A DNA stretch of 64,000 nt from Hyperoodon ampullatus (GCA_949752795.1 OX457058.1:36954587-37018586); one strand, 5' to 3'; counted from the first letter of the stretch, positions 22,946 through 35,412 are shown. Notes: a model not told the origin generated them from the letters alone. Numbers and translations are program-made.

Positions 22946-23880
22946 TGATATTTGTACCATCTTTCTTTTTTTCTGATTTTACTAGTAATACATACTTGTC
23001 TTTAGAATTGCATATAATTTAGAAATGTGTAAAGTGGAAGGTAAGTTTCCCAGTAGTCCCTACATCCCCCAAGAAAACTGTTGTTAACCATATCTTGATA
23101 TGTTTACAAAACTTTTTCTATTTAAGTATAACAGGTACTGGTTTGGTTGCTGTAACAAAGGCCAAAATAACAAGGCTTTAAACAAAACCAATGGTTATCT
23201 CTCAGTGATGTTATAGTCTAGAAGCAGTTTAGAGCTAACATTGTGGTTCCCCAGGGCTGGGAACCCAGGTGCCTTTGCTACCATCGTTCTGTCATTCTCA
23301 ACACATAGTTTTCATCTAATGGTCTAAGATAGCTGCTCTTGATCTAGTTACCACATCCATATTCCAGCCAGTGAGAAGAAGAGGAAAAAGGCCCTTCTCC
23401 TTTACATTTAAGGGCATGATCCCAAAGTTGCCTATATTTCTTCTGCTAACATCTGTTGGGTGGAACACAGTCACATGACCATACCTAGTTGCAAGGGAGA
23501 ATGGGAAATGTAGTCTTTAGCTGACTTTAGCTGGGCAGTGAAGCACCCAGCTAAAGCTCAGTATTTCTTTTAATAAAGGAAGGAGGGAAGAATGAATATT
23601 GGGAGATAATCAGCAATCTCTGCTACAGAATATATAAAAATATTTATTTAAAAACATTTTAATTTCCAGAAACAAGGAATCTATACATATTTAGTGTCTC
23701 TGTCTTAATTATGAATGGAGTCAGGATCACCAGAGGTTTGAGGAAAGCCTCTAGATGGAGACCAAAATAAACAAACTGAAAAATAAACTCAGACAAAACA
23801 GAGACAGACAATACAAGGAGTAGAAGAAAATGTAAAAACAGAAATAACCTATAATTAATAGCACACCCATGAAATGAGTA
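22946..23880. other. Old LINE-like and unnamed repeats
   Basis: 22950-23120 is LINE-like ('aatacatacttgtctttaga'). 23140-23540 ('ttggttgctgtaacaaaggc', 'cacagtcacatgaccatacc') is an ancient repeat that I do not name. No gene. Confidence 0.4.
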
Positions 23881-25330
23881 TAGGATGCTATTTTTTAAAT
23901 TTTCAGAAATCAGGAAAGAGCATTCAGAAATTAAAAATACACTAACAGAAATAAAAGTTTAACAGAAGGGTTGAAAGACAAAGTTGAGAAAATTTATCAG
24001 GAAATAGAACAACAACAAAAGACAGAAATAGAAAATAGGAAAGAAAAGATGAGAAAATTAGAAGAGCAATCTAGGAGATCCATTAACTGACCAACAGAAT
24101 TTCCAGAAAGAAAGAACATAAAGAAAATAAAGAGAAGAAAATTATCAAAAAGATAAGACAATTTCCCAGAACTAAAGGGCATGAGTATCCAGGTTCCATA
24201 CACATACCTAATGCCAGTGCAATGAACAACAAACAACAAAATCCCCACACCAAGACACAGCATCATAAAATATCAGAACACGAAGGCTTCAGAGTATGGG
24301 GGGCAGGGGGAATGAAAATAAATAAATAACAGCCCTCAAAAAAAAAAACAAAACCCCAAAAAAACCAGGTGATCTACAAAGGAAAGGGAAACAGAATGTG
24401 AGTGGACTTCCCAATAGCAACACTGGACGTGAGAAAACAGTGAAGCAGTGCATTCAAAGAACTAAATGAAAGGGATTTCCGATGAAGAAGACTATTCTTA
24501 GCCAAAATATCAATTAAGTCTGAGGGAAAAATAAAAACATCTGCATACACACAAATTCTCAAGGATTTTATCTTTTATGTATTCTTTCTTTCTCAGGAAA
24601 CTATTGGAGAATGTCCTCCACTAACATGAAGCAGTACATGGAGCAAGAGGACAACTTGGGACACAGGAGGCAGAAGTCAGAAGACAGGAGATGAAGGGAA
24701 CCCTCAGGATGATGTTAAGGTCAGCCAGCAGATAGCAGTGCAGCAGGCCTGGAGAGCAACCAGTCCAGGATGGAGCAGGAAGGCAAAGTGCTCTAGAAGA
24801 GAAATTCCCCCCACAACTGATCATTCATGGGTTCAGTAATGTCTTTCACAGTTCTGGGAACTTTTTAGAAAGAAGACCAGAGGCACCAGAAGAGGGGAAG
24901 GACAGGGCTGAAAATCCAAATAGTATAAATCAGAGTTTGGGAAAACATTTCTAATGAGTTGAGAGAAATCTAAGCAAATAAAAAACAAAGGCAGTTTTTA
25001 ACTCAGAAAAGTTGTATAAAAATGGAACTATAGTACACTGTGTAAACACTTAATATTGACTTACCAAGATTATCATATAACTACATTGAAAGAATGGGAA
25101 TAGGGAAAATCATATTTTTGTTGGGGGGCACAAAAGAGCCAAAGCATCCTTTCCCATAATAGAAAATGAATAGTCAACATCTAAAACTGAAAAATAATCA
25201 CAAAACAGCAGGAAAAACTTATTAGAGTGGGATTGGGCATTACTTCTTTTTAAAATTGTATGCCTTGTAAAACAATTGTTAAAAAAATCCACATGTATTT
25301 ATTTGATTAAAAAATTAAATAGAAAAAGAT
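23881..25330 (+). mobile_element. HAL1 / old L1 fragment
   Basis: Forward order of HAL1-type ORF1 sequence: 'atttcccagaactaaagggc', 'caccaagacacagcatcata', 'gcagcaggcctggagagcaa', then the 3' part ('gaaaaataatcacaaaacag'). Frames are broken throughout. It lies ~2 kb upstream of the CRTC3 CpG island. Confidence 0.7.
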
Positions 25331-27119
25331 TAGATTAACCATAATAAGAATAGAAGTAGGATGACTATCTTCCAAATTAGATAACGGAAACATGGAAATA
25401 AAAAACAGTCATTCAGTGCAATAGAATTCGATATGATAGATCCTTGCATTGGTGAATTGGTGGATGAAAATGGAGGATTTAGCTCAACACCCATTCCAGT
25501 GTCCTCCTGTGCCTTCCTATATTTCAGAAGCTGAAAGGCTACATTTCCTAGATGTTATTGCAGCTAGAATTCTGGATGCAATTTTGGCACTTCCAAGCCA
25601 ATTTTCTCTCTTATTGGATTTGTAAGGTGGAAGTGAAGCTGAGTCTGTGTATGTGCTGTTTCTATTGGTGAGGACTGTCAGATTTTTCTACAGTGGCTTC
25701 TTCTCATATGGTTCAGGAGGTGGCAAGTGTAGTGACAGCTCTCCAATTCAGTAGGTGGCTTCCAGATTTTAGAAGAGGCAGTGGCTCTTTTGGTGGCCTG
25801 GTTCTGCAACATGTCTCTCAAGGTCATTTCTGAACCGTTCAACCTGGAGTCTGCTTCCTCAGCCCTCCAAACAAGTCCTTAAGCCATTTTATACCCTATA
25901 CCCTTTTATACTTAAACTATCTAGAATGAATTCTGTTCTCTGAAACTGAACCCAATGTAACAGGAAAGCAGAAAATAAAATATAAAGAAAAAGCATGGTA
26001 GACGGCACAAAACAAAACAGAAGAAATAAATCCAATTATACTTAATAAAACAAGCTAACCTCTAGCTAATAGAGATATGTTCTCATATTAAATTTTCTAA
26101 AAAAAATCTGAGACATATGAAAACTACAATGAAATACTACATAGTAATTAAAACAAATGAATCAATGCAAATGAATTTCAAAAACAATAGTAAATGAAAA
26201 AGGTTGCAAAAGGTTATTCAGCATGATGTTGTTTTTGTAAAGTTTAAAGCCAAATTTGGTATTTCATATGCAGTTGGTGGAGCCATACATCGTATGTAGT
26301 AAAAGTGTAAAAACATGAATGTGAGTGATACGTACCAACTTGAGCCCGGTGACAATCTCTAGGGAGGAAGGAGAAAGAATAAGGGTCGGGTTTTACTTCT
26401 GTCTAATTTTCTATTTCTTTAATAAATACCAAGTAACTGAAGCAAAATGTTTTGATACATTTAATCTTGATAGTGGAGGGAGTAGGTGTCGCTAACATCA
26501 TTTTCTGCACTCTTCTGCGTGTCCCTAATAGTTCCTAATTTACAAAACGCAGACACACTCTCAGAGCCGTCCAGGACATCTTTACACACAGCCACATCCA
26601 TACGGAGAGGAGCTCCTGGGCTGCAGGAGAGGGAGAAAACCGGTGAGGCTGAGAAGCTAGTTATAAACGGGGAGGTGACGTCTGACTGGAGCTGGAGTCT
26701 GCAGAGGCCACGGATGCTCAGAAAGAGCCTGGAAAAAGGGCCGGGGCCGAGCGAGGAGGGTGCCTCCGGCTCAACTCCGGGCAACTCGGGAGATGGTTTT
26801 AGAAACTGAGATCCAGATTTAGTAACTTTTTTCTTGGGTGGGCCTGAGCGGACTGTCAGCGACACAAATCGAGGGAGGAAGCAGGCTGGGAGGCGGAGGA
26901 CGGAGGGCAGACGTTAGGCCCCAGAGTGTGGGAACTGAGGGAGAGGATTGCTCAAGCGTAGGTCGCCCCGTTTTCACCCCCTGAAGGAAATCAGCATAAC
27001 TGGAGGGAAGCCGGGCGAGAAGGATGTTAAAACTATTCTAAAATTGTAACGTAAATCCAAAGGCCAGGACGTCCCTACGAGGGAGCGTTTTGGAAAAATG
27101 GTACCCTAGCTGCTCCCTC
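25331..27119. other. DNA upstream of the CRTC3 CpG island
   Basis: Mostly unassigned. From ~26480 the GC content rises. Two overlapping open frames on opposite strands (26461-26865 minus, 26486-26809 plus) have neither known domains nor a convincing start, so I do not call them genes. A CRE-like octamer lies at 26676. Confidence 0.5.
26676..26683 (+). promoter_or_regulatory. CRE-like octamer upstream of CRTC3
   Basis: TGACGTCT, one base off the palindromic CRE TGACGTCA. It lies 790 bp before the CRTC3 start codon, outside the densest CpG zone. It is a match by eye only. Such octamers arise by chance. Confidence 0.3.
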
Positions 27120-27960
27120 ACGTCGGATGCGTTTTGCTCTGCTGACGGGGTTTCCTCGGTGTCTGCGTGGCGGGTCGCGAGCCCGACTCAGGACGCCGGG
27201 GAAAGCCCTCCGGTGGCTGGCGCGGAGCCGGGTCGGGGCCGGGAGGCGGGCGGGCCGCGCCGAGGGCGGGGCCGGGCGCGCGGGGGCGGACCTCGGCGCG
27301 CTCCCGGCCGCTCGCTGGCGGTGGGGCCGCGGCGGCTCCTCTGCCGGGTCTCGCCGGAGGACGGGCTTCGGGTGGCGGCCGGGGCGGCCTGCGGACGGAC
27401 GGGTGGGCCGAGGCGTAGGGCCCGCGCCCGCCGTCTCCTCCTCCTGCCGGCGCCGGGCCCGCGCCATGGCCGCCTCGCCGGGCTCGGGCAGCGCCAACCC
27501 GCGGAAGTTCAGTGAGAAGATCGCGCTGCACACGCAGCGGCAGGCCGAGGAGACGCGGGCCTTCGAGCAGCTCATGACCGACCTCACCCTGTCGCGGGTG
27601 AGGGCCCGGGCCGGCGCGGGCGGGCGGCCACGGCCGCGGGCGGGCCCCGCGCGGTGGGTGAGAGGTCGCGGGGCCGAGGCGATGGCGGGGCCGGGCGGGG
27701 TCGCGCCCGCGGAGTGGAACCCGGGAGCGGGGCCGGCGCGGCCGCGGCCTCGGCGCTTGCCCGCCTTCCGACACCCGCTGGTGGTTTGCTGTCGCCGCGG
27801 AGGTGGGAGGGTCGCGGGGCAGTGTGTACGGGGAGATGGGAAGGGGCCGAGCCCGGGAAGGCGGGCCGCCGAGTGAGGGCGGCCTAAGGGGGAGGGTGAC
27901 CGGGAGCCCGGGGAGGAAATCACACACAGCTTGGAGGCGGGCGGTGCGGCTTCTCACTGC
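27120..27960. promoter_or_regulatory. CRTC3: CRTC3 CpG-island promoter
   Basis: Very GC-rich, CpG-dense block around the first CRTC3 exon, sharply different from its AT-rich surroundings. GC-box/Sp1-like motifs are at 27245-27254 (ggcgggcggg) and about 27265-27273 (ggcggggcc). No TATA box is evident, as usual for such promoters. The start site cannot be fixed from sequence but should lie between about 27200 and 27450. Long open frames on both strands in this block reflect the lack of AT-rich stop codons. Confidence 0.85.
27466..27597 (+). CDS. CRTC3: CRTC3 exon 1 coding part
   Basis: Encodes residues 1-44 of CREB-regulated transcription coactivator 3, which shuttles from cytoplasm to nucleus on cAMP/Ca2+ signals and binds the bZIP of CREB. 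The ATG sits in a strong context (gcgccATGGcc). The protein begins [20 protein letters not shown] and continues as a charged helix with [15 protein letters not shown], the CREB-binding domain. The exon ends on a codon boundary (…LTLSR) at the donor 'gtgagg'. CRTC1 and CRTC2 start differently. In human tumours exon 1 of CRTC1 or CRTC3 is the part fused to MAML2. Intron 1 follows, ~7.3 kb. Confidence 0.96.
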
Positions 27961-30900
27961 TCCGAACATCCACCGCCCGCGAGTCCTCCCGGACTGCTCG
28001 GCGTGGAGGGCCCGAGGCACCCACCCGCTCCTTCGGGAGAGCTCCGCGCACCAGTGGATCCAGGGCTGGCCGCGGGCTGGTTTGGGGTCTGTCTGGGTAT
28101 CGAGATGTGATTCCATGTCGAGTGTGGGACTTCGCTACTCTTCCTCCATGGAGGTGCTGTATCGGTCCAGTTTACTGACTTCAGCCCCGATGGTTCATGA
28201 GAACTGGGAAGGTGTACAGCGTTGCTGGTGACGGAGGAGGGTCCAGGAGGAATAAGGCGCCAGCCTGGACAAACACCCGGCGAGGTTAGGTAACTGTCGA
28301 GGGAGGCAGTGGAGGATGGAGAGCCAACAGGAGTGTCCGCGCAGAACTGCAGAGAGGGAGGGTCAGCGTGAGCGGGGCAGGCAGGCCTTGAGGATCCTGA
28401 ATGCTGGCCTTGAAGGACCATCAGGAGGATGGGGGAGGATGTACAGAAGCGGGGGCGGGGTTGGGGGCAGCCTGAAGGAGAATTGAGAGCCGAGTCGCAA
28501 ACTGGTGGTCCCTGGCTCGCTGAGCTGCAGACGCGATATTTTTTGGCCATTGGTGCTTGGGAAAACTTCTGGAATCTGTCGCCAGAATTGGGAGATTTTT
28601 CATAGAAATCAAAGTTGGAGATTTTAATGTACAATCAAAATTTCATTCTTTCTCTCTATTTTAAATATATATATTTATATACATTTATAATTGGGAGACC
28701 CGATAACACTCATCCTGATTTCCCATGTGACAGCCAGCTGGGAGAAAGTGAAATATCTCTTGTACTTACATTTCTATCATGATGAGAAGAAATATATATA
28801 GATAGTGCTAAACCCTGTAGCTCAGATTCTCTTGAGTTTAGCAAGCCTGATCAACTCTGCCCCATATGATAACTCAATTCAGCCACCACTTTTCTCTATT
28901 CTAATTGCTATAAAATTATGATGTCATTTTGTCCTTCACCTTGTACAGGGCATTATTTACATGTTAATTCTGCCTGTGTTCTTTTCTACTCTCTACCAAT
29001 TGCAAGTAAAATAATAAATACTGTTTGGCTCCACTGTGTTCATACACACAAAGGCAAACGATAACACTGAATTTGCCTAGTAATGTTTGCTTATTTAAAA
29101 TTTTAAGGGTAACTTTCATAATGAAATTATAAAACTGAAACACTTCTTGTAGAGAACTCGTAGACCCCCAAGCATATGTCTGAACTTCCAAGGGTCCAAA
29201 GATCTCAGATGGAGAAGAATCTATCCAGTTCATTATTGATAACCAGATGGCAGACATACTGATTTTCCATTACTAGCCCATGGTGGGCATGCTTATAAAT
29301 GGAACAGACATCGCTAATCAATCTAGGTACTCTTTCCTTTCTGAGTCTGTTGGGCTTTGACTTTTTCTCCATATAATCAGAGTCAGTCCTTCAGAGTTGG
29401 AGTTAAATCCTATTTGTTTAGTTGGTGGGGTAGATTAGATTATGGAGAAATTTTCATTCTAGCTTTAGGGGTTCAGCCTTACCTGGAAGCAATGGAAAAT
29501 TTTTAAGAGAATGCTAGGAGGATCAGTTCAGTGGTGGTACCTGGGATGATAAGGAGAGGGAAAAAAGTGGAGGCAGATATGCCTGGAAAGAGGCTGTTCC
29601 TTTGTTCATTCATTAATTTGTTGGTACTTGAGTCCCCAGTGGGGGGGTGTAGGGGTGGGGGGAGGTGAAGACGTGGTACCTTGCTTCAAAGATCTTATTA
29701 ATTTGTCTAGCAAATACTTTTTGAGTCTCTAGTGTGTGCTGGGGGTTAGGATGGACACTGGGGATATAGTAGTGTCTCGTCATAGATTTTAGGGTTTAAT
29801 GGGGAGGACATTCATTTGACAAGTCAGGACACATTTTGATGAATAGTACGAAAGGGGAACAGTTGGGAGTGTATGGTGGGGAGTCCTCACCTCTTCTAAT
29901 GGCGTAAAGGGTTAGTAGGAGTGGGGAAGGCATGTGAGGGTATATGCTCATGTGTTGAGGGAGGGGAGAGTGTTTTAGGCACAGGGGACAGAGGTTCAGC
30001 AAGGGAATGAGGAGAGTAATTTGAGATGAGGCATTCATGGGGATTTAGGACTTGATCCTAAGGACAATGGAAAGTCATTGAAGGGGTTGAACCAGGGGAG
30101 GTTTGCATTTTGAAAGAATGCCTCTAGCTCCAGAATGTAGGATAGATAGGAGGAGGAGGTAGCGGGGAAATCCTTTGGAGTCTAGGAGATGTGATGGTGG
30201 CATTGGCAAGGGTGGTAGCAACAGGGAGGCAGAGAGGTGAACAGATTGATAGGAAGTAGAAAGGACCAGACTTGGTGAATGGATGAGGGAGGTGAGGGAG
30301 AGGGAGGACTCAAGGATGATCCCCAGCTTTCGGACTTGAGCCATTTCAGGGTATCCTCCGCTAAGAGAGGGAGCGCTGGCAGGAGCAAGGCGGGAGCTGA
30401 CTCAGTGTCAGGAGGTGCTGAGTTTGAGGTGCCTGTGAGGCATTTAAGTAGAGATGAGCCAGCAGATAGTTGTATATATGGTCCTGGAGCTCAGGAGAGA
30501 AGTCTAGGCTAGTGGGAATCTTTGGTGTGTAGCAGCAGGAGTAGATTCTGCTGCCTAGGAAGAAATTCTAGAAAAGATCTTAAAAATTGGTGGCCTAAAT
30601 TCTAATTTGGCCCTCTGATTTTTTTTTTTTTTTTTCAGTTAGGGCCAACAGTGAATATTGTGATTTTACATTAAAATCTGGACTCTGGCTTCTTTTGAAA
30701 AAAGAGATCATCTAACAACACTTACCCTACATTTCCACATGGCAGCGATTGCCTGGAGTTGAATAGCCACTGTCCCCCTTAGACTGGGCACAGTGTATCC
30801 TTCAGTTTGCCACAGTCCCCGTCACTCCCTATGGTTTCCTCACAGTGATTCTAGGCTGCTTCGCTTACTTATCTTCCATACTTGGCACCCATAGGCTTTT

Positions 30901-31479
30901 GAGTTTGTAACCCCTGCTACACATAGAGTGAAACATGGAAAGGGCCTAGGAGAAGCCCAAGGAGCTGCACCATTTAAAGGGGAGGTAGAGTAGGAGGAGC
31001 CAGCAAAGAAGACTGAAGAGCAACCAGAGAGGTAGGAGGAGAGCCAGGAGGATTATGGCTAAGAGGAGGGGATGTGGACCAGCCGAGCCCCCGTGCTGCT
31101 GACTTGGTCTGATGTGATAAGGACTCGTTCTTTGGTCCAGTCATGTGGAGGTCGTTGGTAACCTTGGTGAGAGCCACCGTGTCCACAGTGTGCTGGGTGG
31201 AAGGGAGGTTGTGAGGCACTGAGACCTTGAATGGAGGAAGTGGGACAGGGTTGGGAACTTGTTCAAGAAGTTTGGCTTTGAAGGACAACTGGTAGTGTTG
31301 AGAAACCACACGACCAATAGCACATCAACCTGGAGTGTTAATTTTGCTGGAATATTTGGGAAAAACTATTACTTTTATATTAAAACAAACAGTAGATATG
31401 TTATGGCATAGTGAGGCCTCAGAGAAGAATAGAGGAGACTAGAAAGATTAGATTTGGGCTGAATATGGAGCGTTATCTC

Positions 31480-31640
31480 TTTGCCAGCCACTGTGCTGAT
31501 CGCTTTACATTCATTATCTCATGTAGTTCTCACAGTAACCCTGTGGACTGTATCTGGAGCGATCCTCATTTTGCGGGAGAGCAAACAGACTTGAGACGTA
31601 AGGTTGCATGGCTGGTAAGAGGCAGAGCTGGGGGTTAACT
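31480..31640 (-). mobile_element. MIR SINE
   Basis: Reverse MIR order: 'gccagccactgtgctgatcg', 'tctcacagtaaccctgtgga', then 'aaggttgcatggctggtaag'. Confidence 0.7.
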
Positions 31641-31659
31641 ATCGTTGTCACACTGAATG

Positions 31660-32030
31660 TCTATATGCTCAACTGCTTTTTCTCCCCCATTAGGATATCT
31701 AATTGTACAGCAGCATTTGTTGAAAAGTTTTCTTTCTCCATTGAATTGCTCTGACACTTTTGTCAAAAATCAACTGGCCATGTATATGTCGGTCTATTTT
31801 TGGACTGTCTCCTGTTCTATTGATCTGTTCATCTCTCTTTTGAACAACAGCACATTGCCTGGATTATGATAGCTTTATAGTCAGTCTTGAAATGAGGTAA
31901 CTTAAGTCTTCCACCTTTACTGTTCTTAAAAATTGCTTTGGCTACTCCAGGTCATTCGCACATCTACAGATTTTAGAATTATCAATTTCTGTGAAAAGGC
32001 CTGCTGGGATTGTGTTGACTACTACAAGAC
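31660..32030 (-). mobile_element. Old L1 ORF2-region fragment
   Basis: Minus-strand L1M sequence ('cagcagcatttgttgaaaag', 'tcaactggccatgtatatgt', 'aaaaattgctttggctactc'). It corresponds to part of ORF2 downstream of the reverse transcriptase domain and is decayed. Confidence 0.75.
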
Positions 32031-32654
32031 TTTTTCAAAAGGAATTAGTGAGACTTAGATCTCATTTCATATAGACATTGGAGGAAATTCCACTAAAAGT
32101 GTGTGACTATAGGCTAAAAGTTGCTAACTCAAGGTACTGGGTGAGGCAGGTCAGGAAAATGAGTGGAGGGGCGAGGAATGAGATGGTAAATGGTAGCTGA
32201 TCTTGGGCCATAGTGGAGGAGTAACAGGGTACAGTGAGGACACGGGCAAACTGGAGAACCCAAGCCCTGTCTAAGGGGGCAGGCATTTCTTAGCTCCATG
32301 CACTGTTGCCATGAAGAATATGGGTTCAGTGTCATTAGATCTTTCAATCAAGACAAGATGGAAATCCAGATTTTTGTGGCTTCTTGCAATTTAAAAATTT
32401 AAAACATTGAGTGGGTCAGTAGCATGTGGGTCAAACAGAACTCTCTAGGCTAACCATGTCCTGTTGCCTGCCAGTCCATGACCTCTGCCTCAGGCTAATC
32501 ATCCTTTGGTCCTCATTTTCCTCATCAGTAAGCATGACGGTATTGAAGAGAGTCTCTAAGTTTCTTTCTAGCTCAATGGCTCTAAATTTCAAAAGAGAAA
32601 ACTGTCAGAATTACTCAAAGGTTTAGGAGGTAGTTGAGGATATCAACAATAATG

Positions 32655-32850
32655 ATAATATTTTGAGCAGTTGTCCTGACCTGTACACTTTACACACCAC
32701 TGTCATGTCTGTTCTCTGTTTTAATCCTTCCATCGTCTTTGTGAAGTAGGCAGCAGAATAATCTGTGCAACCACGTGGGAGCTCCGGTTTACAAAGTCAG
32801 GTCTTCCCGTTCCAAATCCAGTGCTCTTTTTACTGTAGCACAACTGTCTC
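32655..32850 (-). mobile_element. MIR SINE
   Basis: Reverse MIR: 'tttgtgaagtaggcagcaga' and 'ccaaatccagtgctcttttt'. A weaker MIR-like piece lies at about 32490-32585. Confidence 0.65.
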
Positions 32851-33774
32851 TGAAGACTCTAGAAATGGGCAGTTTGGTAGGGACAGCAGATATGGACGAC
32901 CATGAGAGGGCCTCAAGCTCAGTTGAAGGCAAATCTTTAGCTAGATTCAGAACTTAGCTTGGTTGAAGTGTCAAGGCTTTTGGGTAAGAGTTGAAGCCTT
33001 TGTGAGAACTCCCTGCAGGTAGGAACTTTGGCACGTATTCATCTTAGTAAGCTAGCGCCTGGCACAGTACCTGACACACAGTTAAACGTTTTTATGTAAG
33101 TGACTAAGTGGATGGATTGATGCAAGAAGGAATCAAAGGCTTTAGATCAAGGGGGCTGAGAATTTTGTCTAGAGACTTTCAAGGGTAGAGTCAGATGCTT
33201 CTGGTTGAGAATGTCAAGATCAAAAGCTGAGACTTTATAACTTAGCTGATAGATGGGAAAAGCTCATCATGGCTTCCTTCTCATATTTGGCTCTCAGATC
33301 TGGGTTTTGATTAATAGAGTTTTACTGTGCAGTATGTTTGAGAAATCAAGTACAGTGGGTATAAGGAAATTAAGGCTGCCAAAGGGTTTTATATGCCTTT
33401 AAAACTCCCAAACAGATACAAGTCCTTATCTTTGGAGATGCATATTGAAATATGGAATGCTAGGATGCCTGGATTTCTTTCAGTGGAGTGCAGTGGGTGA
33501 TGGAGGAGGTAAAGGTGAATCAAGATTGGATGTAAGTTGATCATTGTTGGAGCTGGAAGATGAAGAGATGGGGTTTCATTGTACTCGTCTCTATTTTGTA
33601 CGTATTTGAAAATTTTCATAATAAATGTAAAAACAAAAAATTAGAGTGCTTCATAGGTGCAGCGATGCTTTTGGTCAACCAAACTTCACTTTTCTCTGAG
33701 CTTGTGAATAGTATGATCATTGAGGGAGAAATGGAACAAAGGAAAAGTACATGGCAGAAATAAGAATGTGTGTT

Positions 33775-33985
33775 TTGAGTTAGCCATAGCTCAGCCTCCT
33801 CTAGCTGTGTGACCTTGGGCAGGTGTCTGAACTTCCCTGAGTCTGGGTCTCCACGTTCGTAAAAGCAGGATCATGTGGTCTCCCTTGGTGATTGCTGAGA
33901 GGGTTAGGGATAAAGTGGGCAGAGTGTCTGAGGACAGCATCTGGCTCATCTTAGAGGCTCATGTCTGGTAGTTTTTATTATTATT
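33775..33985 (+). mobile_element. MIR SINE
   Basis: Forward MIR core 'ctgtgtgaccttgggcaggt', then 'ctgagtctgggtctccacgt' and 'gagagggttagggataaagt'. Confidence 0.8.
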
Positions 33986-34214
33986 AGACAAAGACAGAGA
34001 GTAATGAAAGGGTAAAAGTCTGCCTCGGAGTTCCTGTCTACCCTTTCTTCCCTACATGAATTACAAGTGCCAAGGGTTACATAACCACAGAGGTAATTTA
34101 TTATTTTAGAAGCAGAATTCTTAAAGACCAAATTGGACCACTCTGGGGTTTACAAGAACTGTAACCAGTTTACTGCCTTTTGAAAAATGAAGCAAGGAAG
34201 AACTTACAGAAGAA

Positions 34215-34680
34215 AAGCATATTAAAACAGTGGGATACCATTTTATACCTGTTCAGTTGACCTCTGTCTTTCCCCCAATTAATGATAATATCCAGTGTTA
34301 GTGAGTTTTTGGTCAAACCGTTTTCTCATGTGTACATTGGTATACCCTCTGGGAAAACATTTTGGCAGTGTGTATGGAGAGCCATCAAAAGGCCCAAACC
34401 CAGAGACTTAGTAATCACTCTTTGCAATGCGTTCTAAGGAAATAATTCAGAAGAAGAAATGTTATATAGCCATTAAAAATGCTTATGTAATATCATAGAA
34501 AAGAGTTATGATGTAAGCATGCAAGATTGTACCTATGGTGTGATCACCACTGTGCAGTTATTACACATAAATGTAAAAGGAGACTGGAAAAGAGCATGGA
34601 GAAGGGAAGATAGTCAATGTGTTAGAGTCATGGACAGTGGCTTAGTTTTTTTTAAAGAAATTCTTTTGTTGCTGTGCCTC
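34215..34680 (+). mobile_element. Old L1 3' region fragment
   Basis: Forward remnant of late ORF2/3' sequence ('agtgggataccattttatac', 'ggaaaacattttggcagtgt', 'taaggaaataattcagaaga'), ending ~260 bp before CRTC3 exon 2. Confidence 0.65.
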
Positions 34681-34937
34681 CACACACATACACTCAAAGA
34701 CCGTGCAAGAGTACCTCACTGTCATGGCTGGGACATTTAGCACAGGGGTAAATTCTTTCCAAAAACAGACTAATCAAAACCCAGAAAGCACTGGAAACCT
34801 GAAGGTTTTAAGTAGAGAAGAAATTGAAGCCAAGACTTTCACTCTTGAACCATTTTGCTACACAACACCATACTTTGATGCTTCTTTCAGATCTTTGCCG
34901 TCATCTCTCAACAGCTTTGAAATGTCTGTGTTCCCAG

Positions 34938-35036
34938 GTTCAATTTCAGAAGCTTCAGCAACTGCGCCTTACACAGTACCATGGAGGATCCTTACCCAAT
35001 GTGAGCCAGCTGCGGAGCAGTGCCTCCGAGTTTCAG
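34938..35036 (+). CDS. CRTC3: CRTC3 exon 2
   Basis: Thirty-three codons, in phase 0 at both ends, between acceptor 'tgtgttcccag' and donor 'gtacct'. It encodes residues 45-77, reading VQFQKLQQLRLTQYHGGSLP and ending RSSASEFQ. It completes the CREB-binding region and contains the LTQYHGGSLP motif whose Ser (residue 62 by this count) is the conserved SIK/AMPK-family phosphorylation site. Phosphorylation there favours 14-3-3 binding and cytoplasmic retention. Joining exon 1 to exon 2 gives an uninterrupted frame. Later exons, with the regulatory and transactivation domains, lie beyond the window. Confidence 0.96.
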
Positions 35037-35118
35037 GTACCTGAGATACTTACTTTCTTTGAGCTGAGTGGAGTGTAAAAAGAGAAGCAAAAATTTTCCT
35101 TGAAAAGATTAGATCTTG

Positions 35119-35412
35119 GCTTCCCTGGTGGCGCAGTGGTCGGGAGTCCGCCTGCCAGTGCAGGGGACACAGGTTCAAGCCCTGGTCTGGGAGGATCCCG
35201 CATGCCACGGAGAAGCTGAGCCTGCGTTGTGGAGCTCACGAGCCACAACTACTGAAGCCCACGCGCTTAGAGCCTGTGCTCCGTGGCAAGAGAGGCCAGC
35301 GCCATGAGGGGCCCACGCACTGCAGCGAAGAGGAGCCCCCACTCGCCACAACCAGAGAAAAGCCTGAGTGTAGCAACGAAGACCCAACGCAGCCAAAAAT
35401 AAATTTAAAAAA
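35119..35412 (+). mobile_element. CHR-2 SINE just after CRTC3 exon 2
   Basis: Forward copy starting 'gcttccctggtggcgcagtg', 82 bp past the exon. A perfect 16-bp duplication 'aaaagattagatcttg' is at 35103-35118 and 35413-35428. Confidence 0.94.

Larger units (their letters stand above)
27598..34937 (+). other. CRTC3: CRTC3 intron 1
   Basis: Begins in the CpG island and becomes AT-rich after ~28600. Repeats are listed separately. 28100-29580 shows no recognisable element. 29600-30530 and 30860-31310 are G/A-rich. 29780-30330 in particular resembles an ancient mammalian repeat ('ggaaagtcattgaaggggtt', 'actcaaggatgatccccagc') that I cannot name. Many open frames on both strands here look non-coding. 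Confidence 0.8.

Noticed and set aside
26461..26865. Open frames of 134 and 107 codons on opposite strands upstream of CRTC3
   Set aside because: No domain, no signal, no conserved motif, and mutual overlap. Composition alone explains them.
27075..28116. Long open frames (up to 332 codons) on both strands at the CpG island
   Set aside because: They overlap each other in all frames and are Pro/Arg/Gly/Ala-rich. They reflect GC-rich DNA without stops, not genes.
35119..35200. tRNA gene-like A and B boxes
   Set aside because: They belong to the tRNA-derived heads of SINEs; no intact cloverleaf or mature tRNA end is present.
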